64,000 bases of DNA from an uncultured Eubacteriales bacterium (GTDB taxonomy: Bacteria > Bacillota > Clostridia > Lachnospirales > Lachnospiraceae), in contig OMWM01000004.1 of the NCBI GenBank assembly GCA_900314775.1, positions 1-64,000 on the forward strand, given 5' to 3'. Position 1 is the stretch's first letter; each line of letters begins with the position of its first letter. The position numbers and the translations under genes were made by a program. A model generated the notes under the pieces. That model had not been told where the DNA came from and made no database searches. It saw only the letters and a list, made by a program, of their open reading frames with translations. Below, piece by piece: positions 1-8,357 of this stretch.

Positions 1-95
1 TCACGATGGACACCCTTGCCTTCGGCTATATCCTTCCCACTACCGGGCGGATTCCGGACTTTCACCGGTTAGAAACGTGCGCCCGCCGGGCGCAC
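1..95 (-). mobile_element. Group II intron (class C-like), 5' end only, cut by window edge
   Basis: Read on the minus strand from base 95, the sequence begins GTGCGCCCGG, the usual GUGYG-type start of a group II intron. It continues with elements typical of domain I of bacterial introns: a GGTGAAAGTCC segment and, near base 15, a CGCAAGGGTGTCC-like segment (here GGCAAGGGTGTCC). The body and any reverse transcriptase would lie beyond base 1. The 5' exon immediately upstream is a terminator hairpin followed by TTTTTCGTG; insertion just after Rho-independent terminators is the known habit of class C introns. Recognition is by remembered sequence pattern, not by a covariance search. Whether the intron is complete or mobile cannot be told from 95 bases. 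Confidence 0.78.
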
Positions 96-99
96 CACG

Positions 100-127
100 A
101 AAAACGGAGATTCCTCTCCGTTTTTTT
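100..127. terminator. Bidirectional Rho-independent terminator
   Basis: The stem CGGAGA / TCTCCG with loop TTCC (105-120) is flanked by A5 on one side and T7 on the other, so it can terminate in both directions. On the minus strand it lies just after the natural stop of the macro-domain gene. It also forms the 5' exon of the intron. Confidence 0.8.
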
Positions 128-144
128 CATGTCTGCCGCTGCCA

Positions 145-1177
145 TCAGCCGGCGCCGAGAAGCGGCTGATTATATCTGAACAGTGCCTCATTGATCTCAT
201 AGATATCGTATTCCCCGTTTTCGATGAAATAGGTGACAATCACATCGCCGAGGCGGCTGCCCGAGAGCGCATAGCCGGCTTTTTCCAGGAGATCCTCCGT
301 CTCTTCCATGTTCAGCTCAAGCGCTATGCAAAGCGCAAGGATCGTCTTTTTGCCCGGTGTATATCCCTTCCCGGTCCGGATTTTGGAAAAGAGCTTCCGA
401 TCTATATTGGCCTTCCTGGGAAAAGAGCTTCCGATCTATATTGGCCTTCCTGTAAACCTCCGGGTCCTTCATGCCCCTGGCATCGATCAGCCGCATAAGC
501 GTTTCATTAAACGGCTCATCCAGATGGCGGACAAAATCATCCAGTTCCTGCGGCTGGCGGCTGGCAGAGGCTGCCGCATCGGGCATCTGCATGACCGCAC
601 CTTGGGCTGCTTCCTCCGGCAGCCTGCGCTTATACGTGTGCGCGTCCACATAATTCTGGTCAATAAAAGCTTCCATGCCGCCGAGCAGTTCTTCACTGAT
701 GCTGCAGGCATCCCTGTCAAAAACAGCCAGATACACGTCCATATCGTGCTCACTGAGGTAATCCCGGATCGCGGAAATCGCCGTCTGCAGTGCCTTATTC
801 TTCGGATATCCGTAAATGCCGCTGGAAATCAGCGGAAAAGCAATGCTCTCGCAGTGATACTGCGATGCCAGCTGCAAGGACGCCGTATAAGAGCTGCGCA
901 GAAGCCTCTCACATTTCTGCGGATTTTGCCGGTCATAGACCGGGCCGGCCGTATGAATCACATACTTTGCCGGAAGATTAAATCCTGGCGTGATTACGGC
1001 TTCGCCGGTTCGGATCGGCGACAGCCTGCTGCATGCTTCCTGCATCTGTTCCGGCCCCGCCGCCCGGAAAATGGCGCCGCAGACGCCGCCGCCCATGAGC
1101 AGCTGCGTATTGGCCGCATTCACAATGGCATCGGTTTTCATTCTGGTAATGTCCTGGCGAACCAGCGTAAATGGCAT
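145..1177 (-). pseudogene. Macro-domain protein with C-terminal helical/HTH-like region, frameshifted by a 34-base tandem duplication
   Basis: The N-terminal ~170 residues are a macro (ADP-ribose-binding) domain: MPFTLVRQDI start, NAANTQLLMGGGVCGAIFRA and the GIYGYPK loop. The start is ATG at 1177, with GAGGTG seven bases upstream; a GTG at 1183 lies too close to that site. After residues DRKLFS the reading frame is broken because bases 385-418 are repeated exactly at 419-452 (34 bases, not a multiple of 3), giving a premature stop at 317. Removing one copy restores the frame through a conserved-looking tail (KIRTGKGYTPGKK, then LALCIALELNMEETEDLL) to a TGA at 145-147, right before the terminator. 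The tail resembles the small DNA-binding-like module found on macro proteins of Lachnospiraceae. As it stands, a protein of about 286 residues with a wrong tail would be made. Confidence 0.85.
385..452. repeat. Perfect 34-base tandem duplication
   Basis: Bases 385-418 and 419-452 are identical and directly adjacent; neither flank extends the match. The duplication lies inside the macro-domain gene and shifts its frame by +1. Such short tandem duplications usually arise by slippage or unequal recombination and can revert. Confidence 0.95.
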
Positions 1178-1200
1178 AATCACTCACCTCGCATTAATCA

Positions 1201-1206
1201 ATTATA
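1201..1206 (-). promoter_or_regulatory. Possible -10 element of the macro-domain gene
   Basis: A perfect TATAAT (minus strand) lies 24 bases upstream of the ATG at 1177. The -35 region (TTCTGC/TCTGCC) is poor, so this is only a candidate promoter. Confidence 0.35.
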
Positions 1207-1350
1207 AACGGCAGATCATTTTTGGCAGAAAATTGCTTTCTTATCAGATAATCTGCTCTTATCCTGAGTATACCATCCTGCCGCAGACGCCGCAAATGCC
1301 GGCGGTCGATATCCCGATTCCGCTGTGCCTAGATGCGGCCAGCGTAAAAT

Positions 1351-1386
1351 AAAAAAAGCACTTCCCCGCTGTCTTCAGGGAAGTGC
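1351..1386 (-). terminator. Terminator of the greA-lysS unit
   Basis: A nine-base stem GCACTTCCC / GGGAAGTGC (1358-1366 with 1378-1386) is followed on the minus strand by T7. It lies about 20 bases after the lysS stop codon. Confidence 0.85.
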
Positions 1387-1406
1387 CATCTGTTTGTATT
1401 TTTTAT

Positions 1407-3362
1407 TCAGCAGAGCTTTGCGCCTGCCGGGATATGATTGTCCACCATGATCAGGTGAAGTTTCTCTTCGCCCTCTTCTTCATGCACTGCAGACAGCAGC
1501 ATACCGCAGGAATCAATGCCCATCATGGCTCTCGGCGGCAGATTGACAATCGCAATCAGCGTCTTGCCGATCAGCTCTTCCGGCTCATAATATGCATGGA
1601 TACCGCTTAAAATCGTGCGGTCTGTGCCGGTTCCGTCATCCAGTGTGAACTGAAGAAGCTTCTTGCTCTTCGGAACGGCCTTGCAGTCCTTTACCTTCAC
1701 GGCACGGAAATCCGACTTGCAGAAAGTATCAAAATCGACCTGCTCTTCGAGGAAATCCTCTACCTTCACCTTCGAGAAGTCGATCTTGCTGTTCGGCGTG
1801 AAGAAACCGGTCTGGCTCTCCTGTGCGGACTTATCCTCTTCTGATGCCTCACTGCCCTTGCCGCCGAGTGTCTTCAGCGTCGGGAAGAGGATTACATCAC
1901 GGATGGATTCGGAATTCGTAAGCAGCATGACAAGACGGTCAATACCGTAGCCGATTCCGCCTGTAGGCGGCATGCCGATCTCCATTGCACGCAGGAAATC
2001 TTCATCGGTATGGTTGGCCTCTTCATCACCCGCTGCAGCGAGCTCATCCTGCGCCTTGAAACGTTCTCTCTGATCGATCGGGTCGTTCAGCTCGGAATAC
2101 GCGTTGCACATCTCCCAGCCGTTGATGTAGAGCTCAAAACGCTCGACAAGATCCGGACGGTCCGGCTTGCGCTTGGTCAGCGGTGAAATGTCAACCGGAT
2201 GATCGATGATGAAGGTCGGCTGAATCAGCTTGTCCTCACAATATTCATCGAAGAACAGATTGACAATATCGCCCCACTTATGATGCGGTTCGTACTGAAT
2301 ATGATGTTCATCCGCCACTTTACGTGCATCTTCCAGTGTCTTGATCTCATCGAAATCCACACCGGCGTATTTGCGGATGGCATCGATCATCGTCATCTTC
2401 GCAAACGGCTTGCCGAGATCGATCACCTGATCGCCATAGGTGACAACGGTCGTGCCGTTCACCTTCTCCGCGACATCGCGGTACATACTCTCTGTCAGTT
2501 CCATCATGCCGTTGTAGTCGGTGTATGCCTGATAGAGTTCCATCAGAGTGAACTCCGGATTGTGCTTTGTATCGATTCCCTCGTTGCGGAATACACGGCC
2601 GATCTCAAATACGCGCTCGAGTCCGCCGACAATGAGGCGCTTGAGATAAAGCTCCAGAGAAATACGGAGTCTGACGTCCTCATCCAGGGAATTGTAATGT
2701 GTCTCAAATGGCTTCGCCGCCGCACCGCCGGCATTGTGCACCAGCATCGGTGTCTCGACCTCCATGAAATTGCGGCCTGCGAGGAAGCTGCGGATCTCAC
2801 TGATAATCTGTGAGCGCTTGATGAAAGTCTCCTTCACATCCGGATTCATGATCAGATCGACGTAGCGCTGACGATAGCGGATATCCGTATTGGTCAGGCC
2901 GTGGAACTTCTCCGGCAGCGGACGCAGACTCTTGGAAAGGAGCGTAACCTCCTCTGCGTGAACGGAAATCTCACCGGTCTTGGTCTTGAATACCTTGCCG
3001 CGGACACCGATCAGATCGCCGATATCAAACTTCTTGAAATGCTGATAGGAATCAGCACCGATTTCATCTCTTGCCACATAGGCCTGGATATTGCCCTTGA
3101 GATCCTGTACATTACAGAAGGAAGCCTTACCCATGACACGCTTCTGCATCATACGGCCGGCAACGGTGACCTCTGTATTCTCCAGTTCGTCAAAATGATC
3201 CTTGATGTCCTGGCTGTGATGCGTCACATCGAATTTCGTAATCTGATACGGGTCTCTGCCCTCAGCCTGCAGCGCCTTCAGCTTGTCAACTCTGTTCCGG
3301 ATCTGTTCATTCTCGTCAGGCATCTGCCTGCCGCCCTTGTTGTTATTCTGATTCTGCCCCAA
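1407..3362 (-). CDS. lysS: Lysyl-tRNA synthetase (class II) fused to a Trbp111-type tRNA-binding domain
   Basis: Charges tRNA-Lys with lysine using ATP. After a ~20-residue extension come the OB-fold anticodon-binding domain (about 60-150) and the class II catalytic core: motif 2 (FRNEGIDTKHNPEFTLMELY) and motif 3 (GIGYGIDRLVML). At 651 residues it is about 150 longer than the usual LysRS. The extra C-terminal part (about 540-651, DFRAVKVKDCKAVPKSKK to the end) is an EMAP/Trbp111 OB domain as in MetRS C-termini, which probably strengthens tRNA binding. Start chosen as TTG at 3362, with AAGGAG ten bases upstream; an ATG at 3323 (MPDENEQ) is the alternative. It follows greA by 24 bases and probably shares its promoter. 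No T-box was seen in front of the unit. Confidence 0.95.
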   Translation of the reverse strand: MGQNQNNNKGGRQMPDENEQIRNRVDKLKALQAEGRDPYQITKFDVTHHSQDIKDHFDELENTEVTVAGRMMQKRVMGKASFCNVQDLKGNIQAYVARDEIGADSYQHFKKFDIGDLIGVRGKVFKTKTGEISVHAEEVTLLSKSLRPLPEKFHGLTNTDIRYRQRYVDLIMNPDVKETFIKRSQIISEIRSFLAGRNFMEVETPMLVHNAGGAAAKPFETHYNSLDEDVRLRISLELYLKRLIVGGLERVFEIGRVFRNEGIDTKHNPEFTLMELYQAYTDYNGMMELTESMYRDVAEKVNGTTVVTYGDQVIDLGKPFAKMTMIDAIRKYAGVDFDEIKTLEDARKVADEHHIQYEPHHKWGDIVNLFFDEYCEDKLIQPTFIIDHPVDISPLTKRKPDRPDLVERFELYINGWEMCNAYSELNDPIDQRERFKAQDELAAAGDEEANHTDEDFLRAMEIGMPPTGGIGYGIDRLVMLLTNSESIRDVILFPTLKTLGGKGSEASEEDKSAQESQTGFFTPNSKIDFSKVKVEDFLEEQVDFDTFCKSDFRAVKVKDCKAVPKSKKLLQFTLDDGTGTDRTILSGIHAYYEPEELIGKTLIAIVNLPPRAMMGIDSCGMLLSAVHEEEGEEKLHLIMVDNHIPAGAKLC

Positions 3363-3386
3363 TTTTCCTGCTCTCCTTCTTCTCTA

Positions 3387-3875
3387 TCAGGCACCTGTGA
3401 TGGTGATCTCCAGTACCTTGTACTTAAATACGCCGGCCGGCGCTTCTACGGAAACGGTATCGCCTACCTTGGCACCCATCAGTGCCTGTCCCAGCGGGCT
3501 GTCATTGGAAATCCTGCCGTTCAGGCTGTCTGCGTCGCCGCTGCCGACCATGGCAAAGGTATCTTCCTCATTATATTCGATATCAAGCACCTTGACGGTC
3601 TTGCCGATCGTGACACTGTCCGATGTCAGTGTATTCTCATCGACAACATCGGCATTCTCGATCTCATTCTCGAGTTCTGCGATTCTGGCCTCGAGGTGTC
3701 TCTGTTTATCCTTGGCTGCATCATACTCCGCGTTCTCGGAAAGGTCGCCCTGTGCTCTGGCTTCCTTGATTTCTTCTGCGACTTCACGGCGTTTGTTGAC
3801 CTTGAGATCAGCCAGCTCTTCCTCACGGGCTTTAAGGCCTTCACGGGTCATGATGAATTTCTTTTCTTCAGCCAT
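3387..3875 (-). CDS. greA: Transcription elongation factor GreA
   Basis: Rescues backtracked RNA polymerase by stimulating cleavage of the 3' end of the transcript. The 162-residue protein has the standard layout: an N-terminal antiparallel coiled coil (about 1-75, with MTREGLKAREEEL and GDLSENAEYDAAKD, which carries the acidic tip) and a C-terminal FKBP-like domain (SPLGQALMGAKVGDTVSV). GAGGAGG lies eight bases before the ATG. First gene of a greA-lysS pair, an order common in Clostridia. Confidence 0.96.
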   Translation of the reverse strand: MAEEKKFIMTREGLKAREEELADLKVNKRREVAEEIKEARAQGDLSENAEYDAAKDKQRHLEARIAELENEIENADVVDENTLTSDSVTIGKTVKVLDIEYNEEDTFAMVGSGDADSLNGRISNDSPLGQALMGAKVGDTVSVEAPAGVFKYKVLEITITGA

Positions 3876-3935
3876 GTCAATATCCTCCTCATTTATAATC
3901 CAAATGCTTTATACGCTGTAAAAACACTATTCTTA

Positions 3936-3964
3936 ATCTTATCTTTCATGCCTTTTTTTGTCAA
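3936..3964 (-). promoter_or_regulatory. Sigma-A promoter for greA-lysS
   Basis: TTGACA (3959-3964), a 17-base spacer and TAAGAT (3936-3941) on the minus strand, just downstream of the dusB stop. It separates greA-lysS from the coaX-dusB genes. Confidence 0.75.
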
Positions 3965-3969
3965 TATCA

Positions 3970-4968
3970 TCATTCAGGACAGACATCGTTTTCCGCCGAT
4001 TCCGCGGTCCACTGCGCCAGGAGATGCTCGAGAGAAGCATAATCCACAATCTCATTGACGCGTCCGCGCAGTGCGGAGCTGCCGCGCATGCCGGCCGTAT
4101 ACCAGGCGACATGCTTGCGCATCTCCCGGATGCCGGTGTAATCGCCTTTGAGCGCGATATTCATGCGGGCGTGCAGGAGAATCATGTCGGCGACCTCCTG
4201 CGCTGCGGGTTTGCCGCGATAGCTGCCTGTATTCATATAGTCGATGATATCTCTGAAAATCCACGGATTGCCGCGGGCGCCGCGCGCCACCATGACGCCG
4301 TCGCAGCCTGTCCGGGCAAACATGCGCCCGGCATCTTCCGGCGTAAAAATGTCGCCGTTGCCGATGACCGGGATATGCACCGTCTCCTTGACGCGCCGGA
4401 TAATCTCCCAGTCCGCCCTGCCGCTGTAGTACTGCTGGCGGGTCCGGCCGTGCACCGCCACGGCGCTCGCGCCGCTTTCCTGCGCGGCCCATGCCAGTTC
4501 CGGTGCATTGACGTGCTCATCGTCAAAGCCCTTGCGGATTTTCACGGTCACCGGATGGCTGGATGCCTTTACGACATGCTCGATGATCCGGGCGGCCTTG
4601 CTGACATCTTTCATAAGAGCGGCCCCTTCTCCGTTGCCGGCAATCTTCGGCACCGGGCAGCCCATGTTGATATCGAGGATATCAAAATCCTCATCGTCAA
4701 TCATGCGAGCGGCTTCCGCCATCACATTCTCATCAGAGCCGAAAAGCTGCAGTGAAACCGGATGTTCCTCTGCAGCCGTCGCTGTCAGCAGATATGTCTT
4801 CTTATTTCTGTATGTAATCGCGCGTGCACTCACCATTTCGGTGCAGACCATCCCGCAGCCCTGCCGGCGGCAGAGCGTGCGGAAGGCAGTGCTCGTGACG
4901 CCGGCCATCGGGGCCAGAATCACCGGCACGTCCACGCGGACATTTCCAATATCGAATCCCTTCATCAT
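3970..4968 (-). CDS. dusB: tRNA-dihydrouridine synthase (DusB family)
   Basis: An FMN-dependent TIM-barrel enzyme that reduces specific uridines in tRNA D-loops to dihydrouridine. The 332-residue sequence shows APMAGVTSTAFR near the N-terminus, the catalytic-cysteine segment NMGCPVPKIAGNGEGAALM, the KIRKGF strand, and GRTRQQYYSGRADW followed by GNGDIFTPEDA, which binds flavin phosphate. A C-terminal helical RNA-binding region completes the usual length. Its start (ATG 4968, or the next codon) is only 5 bases beyond the coaX stop, so the two are very probably co-transcribed. Bacterial Clostridia often place a dus gene beside greA/lysS. Confidence 0.93.
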   Translation of the reverse strand: MMKGFDIGNVRVDVPVILAPMAGVTSTAFRTLCRRQGCGMVCTEMVSARAITYRNKKTYLLTATAAEEHPVSLQLFGSDENVMAEAARMIDDEDFDILDINMGCPVPKIAGNGEGAALMKDVSKAARIIEHVVKASSHPVTVKIRKGFDDEHVNAPELAWAAQESGASAVAVHGRTRQQYYSGRADWEIIRRVKETVHIPVIGNGDIFTPEDAGRMFARTGCDGVMVARGARGNPWIFRDIIDYMNTGSYRGKPAAQEVADMILLHARMNIALKGDYTGIREMRKHVAWYTAGMRGSSALRGRVNEIVDYASLEHLLAQWTAESAENDVCPE

Positions 4969-4973
4969 ATTCT

Positions 4974-5744
4974 TCAGCCGCAGTTTTTCTCGTAAATAAT
5001 GCGCAGGCCGTGCTGCGGCAGGAGCGCGTCGAAAAAGTCGATCTCGTCGATCTCATCTGCAAACATCTTGCCGAAACCGCCGGTGGCGATGACTTTGACA
5101 TTGTGCAGGCCGGACGCCTCCTTCATCTTGCGGACGATGTACTGCGTCGAGCCGACCGTGCTGTAGACAATGCCTGCCTGTATGCACTCGGAGGTCTCAT
5201 GCGGCAGTACATGCTTCGGCTTGCGGATCTCCACATCCGTAATCATCGAAGCCTGGGTGGACAGCGAGGTAAGGCTCGTCTGGATGCCCGGCGCGATGAT
5301 CACCGAATCCAGCGTCCCGTCTTCGAGCATCAGGGTAAACGATGTCGCCGTCCCGTAATCCACGATAATGGCCGGTCCGCCGTACAGCTCCACGGCCGCC
5401 GCACAGTTCACGATCAGGTCGGCGCCTGTCTCGCGCGGATTGTTGGCCCGCACCTTGACGCCCGTCTTCACACCCGGTCCGACGACCAGCGGTCTGACAT
5501 GAAAATAGCGGCGGCACGCATTGGTGACCGGGTACATCACGGACGGGACAACCGAGGCGATGATGATGCCTTCCACATCTTCCGCCCTCGCATTGGACAG
5601 CCGGATGATGTCCATGAAAAGGACGCCGTACTCATCGGTTGTGCGCGGCGTCTTCGTCGTCACACGGTATAATTTGCGCAGTTTCTCGCCCTTGAACGTA
5701 GCCAGTGTCGTATCTTTATTGCTGATATCAATTGCCAGAAGCAT
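4974..5744 (-). CDS. coaX: Type III pantothenate kinase (CoaX), with an atypical first phosphate motif
   Basis: Predicted to phosphorylate pantothenate, the first step of coenzyme A synthesis. The acetate/sugar-kinase fold is recognisable from GPGVKTGVKVRANNP, GADLIVNCAAAVELYGGPAIIVDYGTATSF and the late ATGGFGKMF motif. The N-terminal phosphate motif, normally D-[IV]-G-N-T, reads D-I-S-N-K here (residues 6-10), so the usual glycine and threonine are replaced. The ATG at 5744 overlaps the preceding stop codon by one base (TGATG), indicating translational coupling. A GTG one codon earlier is possible. I am confident of the family; activity with the altered loop is not certain. Confidence 0.88.
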   Translation of the reverse strand: MLLAIDISNKDTTLATFKGEKLRKLYRVTTKTPRTTDEYGVLFMDIIRLSNARAEDVEGIIIASVVPSVMYPVTNACRRYFHVRPLVVGPGVKTGVKVRANNPRETGADLIVNCAAAVELYGGPAIIVDYGTATSFTLMLEDGTLDSVIIAPGIQTSLTSLSTQASMITDVEIRKPKHVLPHETSECIQAGIVYSTVGSTQYIVRKMKEASGLHNVKVIATGGFGKMFADEIDEIDFFDALLPQHGLRIIYEKNCG

Positions 5745-6079
5745 CACAGATCAACCTTCTTTCCAAGAAATACCACCTTATAGTACAGCTCCAGCTCCTC
5801 AAAAAGCTCCTGCTTTTCCTCGCGCAGCTTTTTGATCCGAAGTCCGCTGTCGATCTCATCGTAATCGAAATCATTGTCGGCCGCCTGCGTCACGATCTGC
5901 AGCGTGCCATCCTGGTCAAACTGCATATAGATCACGCCGCCCGTCTCTTCCGTAAAAAGGACGCAGGAAATCTTCAGTTCATCCTGTATCGCTTTCGGAA
6001 GAGAACTGAAATCGGGATTAAAATAATATTTCTGCTCATATGCACTTGCCGCGCAAAGCACCACCTTACTGTTCTGCAT
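5744..6079 (-). CDS. Small conserved protein of unknown function (DUF6145-like)
   Basis: A 111-residue soluble, acidic protein with no signal peptide or membrane segment. It begins MQNSKVVLCAASAYEQKYYF and ends in a charged helical tail (LREEKQELFEELELYYKV). I recall similar short proteins beside coaX/dus genes in Lachnospiraceae, filed as DUF6145, but no function is known to me. GGAGGA lies eight bases before the ATG at 6079; an in-frame TTG one codon earlier is less likely. Its stop overlaps the coaX start. Confidence 0.7.
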   Translation of the reverse strand: MQNSKVVLCAASAYEQKYYFNPDFSSLPKAIQDELKISCVLFTEETGGVIYMQFDQDGTLQIVTQAADNDFDYDEIDSGLRIKKLREEKQELFEELELYYKVVFLGKKVDL

Positions 6080-6122
6080 CAACTGTCTCCTCCCGGCAGA
6101 ATCTTTTTACTCCATAGGGAAA

Positions 6123-6155
6123 GTAAGAGAACCGCTTTGACCGCAGTTCTCTTAC
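6123..6155 (-). terminator. Ten-base hairpin downstream of the PAP2 gene, weak terminator
   Basis: A perfect ten-base stem (GTAAGAGAAC / GTTCTCTTAC) with a 13-base loop lies between the PAP2 stop and the next gene. The minus-strand tail is only TTTCCC, so termination would be partial. Confidence 0.4.
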
Positions 6156-6164
6156 CGCCTCTGA

Positions 6165-6830
6165 TTATATTTTATTGTTCCTGATATGCCATCTGCTGTC
6201 AGTTTCTCCGATAAAAACCGGCTTGTATGAAAGCGGGTAAAGCACTGCCGCCATCAGGATGCCGCAGACGACATCGATGATCGAATGCTGCTTGATCATC
6301 ATCGTCGCCAGGATGATCAGAATGATCAGCGTCAGCGAACCTGCCCGCACTGCCTTGCGGTGCCTGAATGTGTCCGACTTCCAGATGATGGTATTGGCCG
6401 CTATGCTGTTGAAAACGTGCAGCGAAGGACAGACGTTGGTCGCCGTGTCCGACGCGTACAGCTTCGCAATCAGCTGCGAGAAAAAATCATCTCCGAGGGA
6501 AGAAGGACGGATGTCCAGCCCGTTCGGAATAAATGTGTAGATCACCAGGGCGGTGATCATACCGGCAAACATATACCGCTCCATATTGATCAGGTTCTTC
6601 CTGTCAAACAGTATCATCCACAGGAAGGACACGCCGATGTACAGAAACCACAGATCGTAGGGGATGATAAAATACCGGCAGAACGGGATCATATCATCCA
6701 GTCTGGTGTAAATCGTGACAATCGGATCGGCATATTTCTCCAGCAGTGTGAACCACACCCAGTACACTGCGGCAAAACATGCCATGAATAACAGTGGTTT
6801 TTCTTCAAGAAACTGTTCCAGCTTACGCAT
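6165..6830 (-). CDS. PAP2-superfamily integral membrane phosphatase/phosphotransferase (AUR1-like)
   Basis: A 221-residue membrane protein with about five or six hydrophobic segments. The PAP2 signature is present in the arrangement seen in the AUR1/inositol-phosphoceramide-synthase subgroup: a PSLHV motif in the middle and KQHSIIDVVCG near the C-terminus, whose histidines form the active site facing outside. It probably acts on an isoprenoid or lipid phosphate, but the substrate cannot be read from the sequence. It follows the stomatin gene by eight bases, with only a weak AAAG ribosome site, so it is likely translated from the same mRNA. Confidence 0.82.
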   Translation of the reverse strand: MRKLEQFLEEKPLLFMACFAAVYWVWFTLLEKYADPIVTIYTRLDDMIPFCRYFIIPYDLWFLYIGVSFLWMILFDRKNLINMERYMFAGMITALVIYTFIPNGLDIRPSSLGDDFFSQLIAKLYASDTATNVCPSLHVFNSIAANTIIWKSDTFRHRKAVRAGSLTLIILIILATMMIKQHSIIDVVCGILMAAVLYPLSYKPVFIGETDSRWHIRNNKI

Positions 6831-6838
6831 TTTTTTCT

Positions 6839-7804
6839 TTACTTTGTCTCCGTGCTCTCCGGCTCACTTTTCTCCGGCTGCGGATCCTTGACTGATTCCA
6901 CGACGGCCTCAGCCAGCCCCGCAAGGCTCTGAATCTCTGACGGTACAATAATCTTCGTCGCTTTTCCGTTGGCCGCCGCGGTAAAGGCCTCGTAGCTTTT
7001 CAGCTTCAGCACCGCCTCGTCGGCACCGGCTTCCTTCAGATAACGAAGACCGTCGGCATTGGCCTTCTGTACTTTGATAATCGCTTCCGCCTCACCTTCG
7101 GCCTCCACGATCTTCGCTTCCTTGACCGCCTGCGCACGCAGAATCTGCGACTGCTTGTCCGCCTCTGCACGAAGAATCATGGACTGTTTGAGACCTTCCG
7201 CCTTGAGGATGGAGGATTTCTTCTCGCCCTCGGCGATCAGGATCTGCTCACGCCGCTCTCGCTCTGCCTTCATCTGCTTCTCCATGGCATCACGGATCGC
7301 AGTCGGCGGAATGATATTCTTCAGTTCAACCCGGTTGACCTTGATGCCCCACGGGTCGGTCGCCACATCCAATGTGGCACGCATCTTCGTATTGATAATC
7401 TCACGCGATGTGAGTGTCTCATCCAGTTCCAGATCGCCGATGATATTACGGAGCGTCGTCGCTGTCAGATTCTCAATCGCCACGATCGGGTTCTGAATGT
7501 TATAGGTATAGGATTTCGGATCCGTAATCTGATAGAAAATTACGGTATCAATCTGCATGGTAACGTTATCCTTGGTGATAACCGGCTGCGGCGGAAAATC
7601 GATAACCTGCTCTTTGAGGACGACACGCTTGGCAACCTTATCGATAATCGGCACCTTGGCATGAAAACCGACGGACCACGTGCACTTGTACGCACCGAGC
7701 CGCTCAATGACATAGGCATGTGCCTGCGGTACAATGCGCAGACTGGAAGCAAGAATAATAAGCAGTACAATAATCAGCACAATTACAATAATCATCTGTG
7801 GCAT
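6839..7804 (-). CDS. SPFH/stomatin-family membrane protein (QmcA/paraslipin type)
   Basis: One N-terminal membrane anchor (about residues 3-20) is followed by an SPFH (band 7) domain (about 25-180) and a long charged coiled coil (about 180-260, rich in AEGEKKSSILKAEG-like repeats) that supports oligomerisation. Such proteins scaffold membrane microdomains and often assist membrane proteases. AAGGA lies eight bases before the ATG. The gene overlaps the upstream NfeD gene by 13 bases; NfeD and stomatin are a classic conserved pair, which supports both calls. Confidence 0.93.
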   Translation of the reverse strand: MPQMIIVIVLIIVLLIILASSLRIVPQAHAYVIERLGAYKCTWSVGFHAKVPIIDKVAKRVVLKEQVIDFPPQPVITKDNVTMQIDTVIFYQITDPKSYTYNIQNPIVAIENLTATTLRNIIGDLELDETLTSREIINTKMRATLDVATDPWGIKVNRVELKNIIPPTAIRDAMEKQMKAERERREQILIAEGEKKSSILKAEGLKQSMILRAEADKQSQILRAQAVKEAKIVEAEGEAEAIIKVQKANADGLRYLKEAGADEAVLKLKSYEAFTAAANGKATKIIVPSEIQSLAGLAEAVVESVKDPQPEKSEPESTETK

Positions 7805-8262
7805 ATGTTGTTTCCTTCCTCATTGCTTTTGCTGACGATCATCTTGACGCCTTCGATTCGATCGACGACGACAAACTCGTCCTTCCGGAATGTTACTGTG
7901 CTGTCTGAGCTGCGGGCCGCCCATTCCATGCCGTCCACCACAACCTGCCCTTCGTCGCGGAGATTGTTGATGTCCTTTGTCACGCGGACAACCCTGCCGA
8001 TCAAAGCCTCAGCGTTGGTCTTCGTCGTCCGGCTGTTCAGGTAGCGTATGGCCCACGGCCGCGTAATCAGCAGCATGACAATGGAAACCGCAAAGAAAAG
8101 GACAATCTGAACAGTAAAAGATGCATCGGCGATCGAGGCAATCAGCGCACACAGCGCGCCGGCCGCAAACCAGATCGTCGTAAGCCCCAGTGTGAGCAGC
8201 TCAATGACAAGCAATACGATCATAATCAGCATCCATATCATCGGTACACTCATATTCACCAT
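7792..8262 (-). CDS. NfeD-family membrane protein
   Basis: A 156-residue short-form NfeD protein: two or three membrane helices at the N-terminus (about 8-75, with LTLGLTTIWFAAGALCALIAS typical of the family split around residue 30) and a C-terminal OB-fold (about 85-145, GRVVRVTKDINNLRDEGQV). It works with the overlapping stomatin gene, probably in membrane quality control or microdomain formation. AAGGAG precedes the ATG by ten bases. Confidence 0.9.
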   Translation of the reverse strand: MVNMSVPMIWMLIMIVLLVIELLTLGLTTIWFAAGALCALIASIADASFTVQIVLFFAVSIVMLLITRPWAIRYLNSRTTKTNAEALIGRVVRVTKDINNLRDEGQVVVDGMEWAARSSDSTVTFRKDEFVVVDRIEGVKMIVSKSNEEGNNICHR

Positions 8263-8357
8263 TCTTCATCATCTCCTTATAGATTTCCCGTCTGCCCAAA
8301 GTATATCATGTACCATTTCCCATGTCTATTATCCAATTGACCGTCTGTTCGGCGGGA

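Noticed and set aside
3363..3386. T-box or lysine riboswitch for lysS
   Set aside because: Only 24 bases separate greA and lysS; the greA leader also lacks a T-box sequence.
6123..6155. Strong terminator
   Set aside because: The stem is perfect, but neither strand has a real T-run; kept only as a weak candidate.
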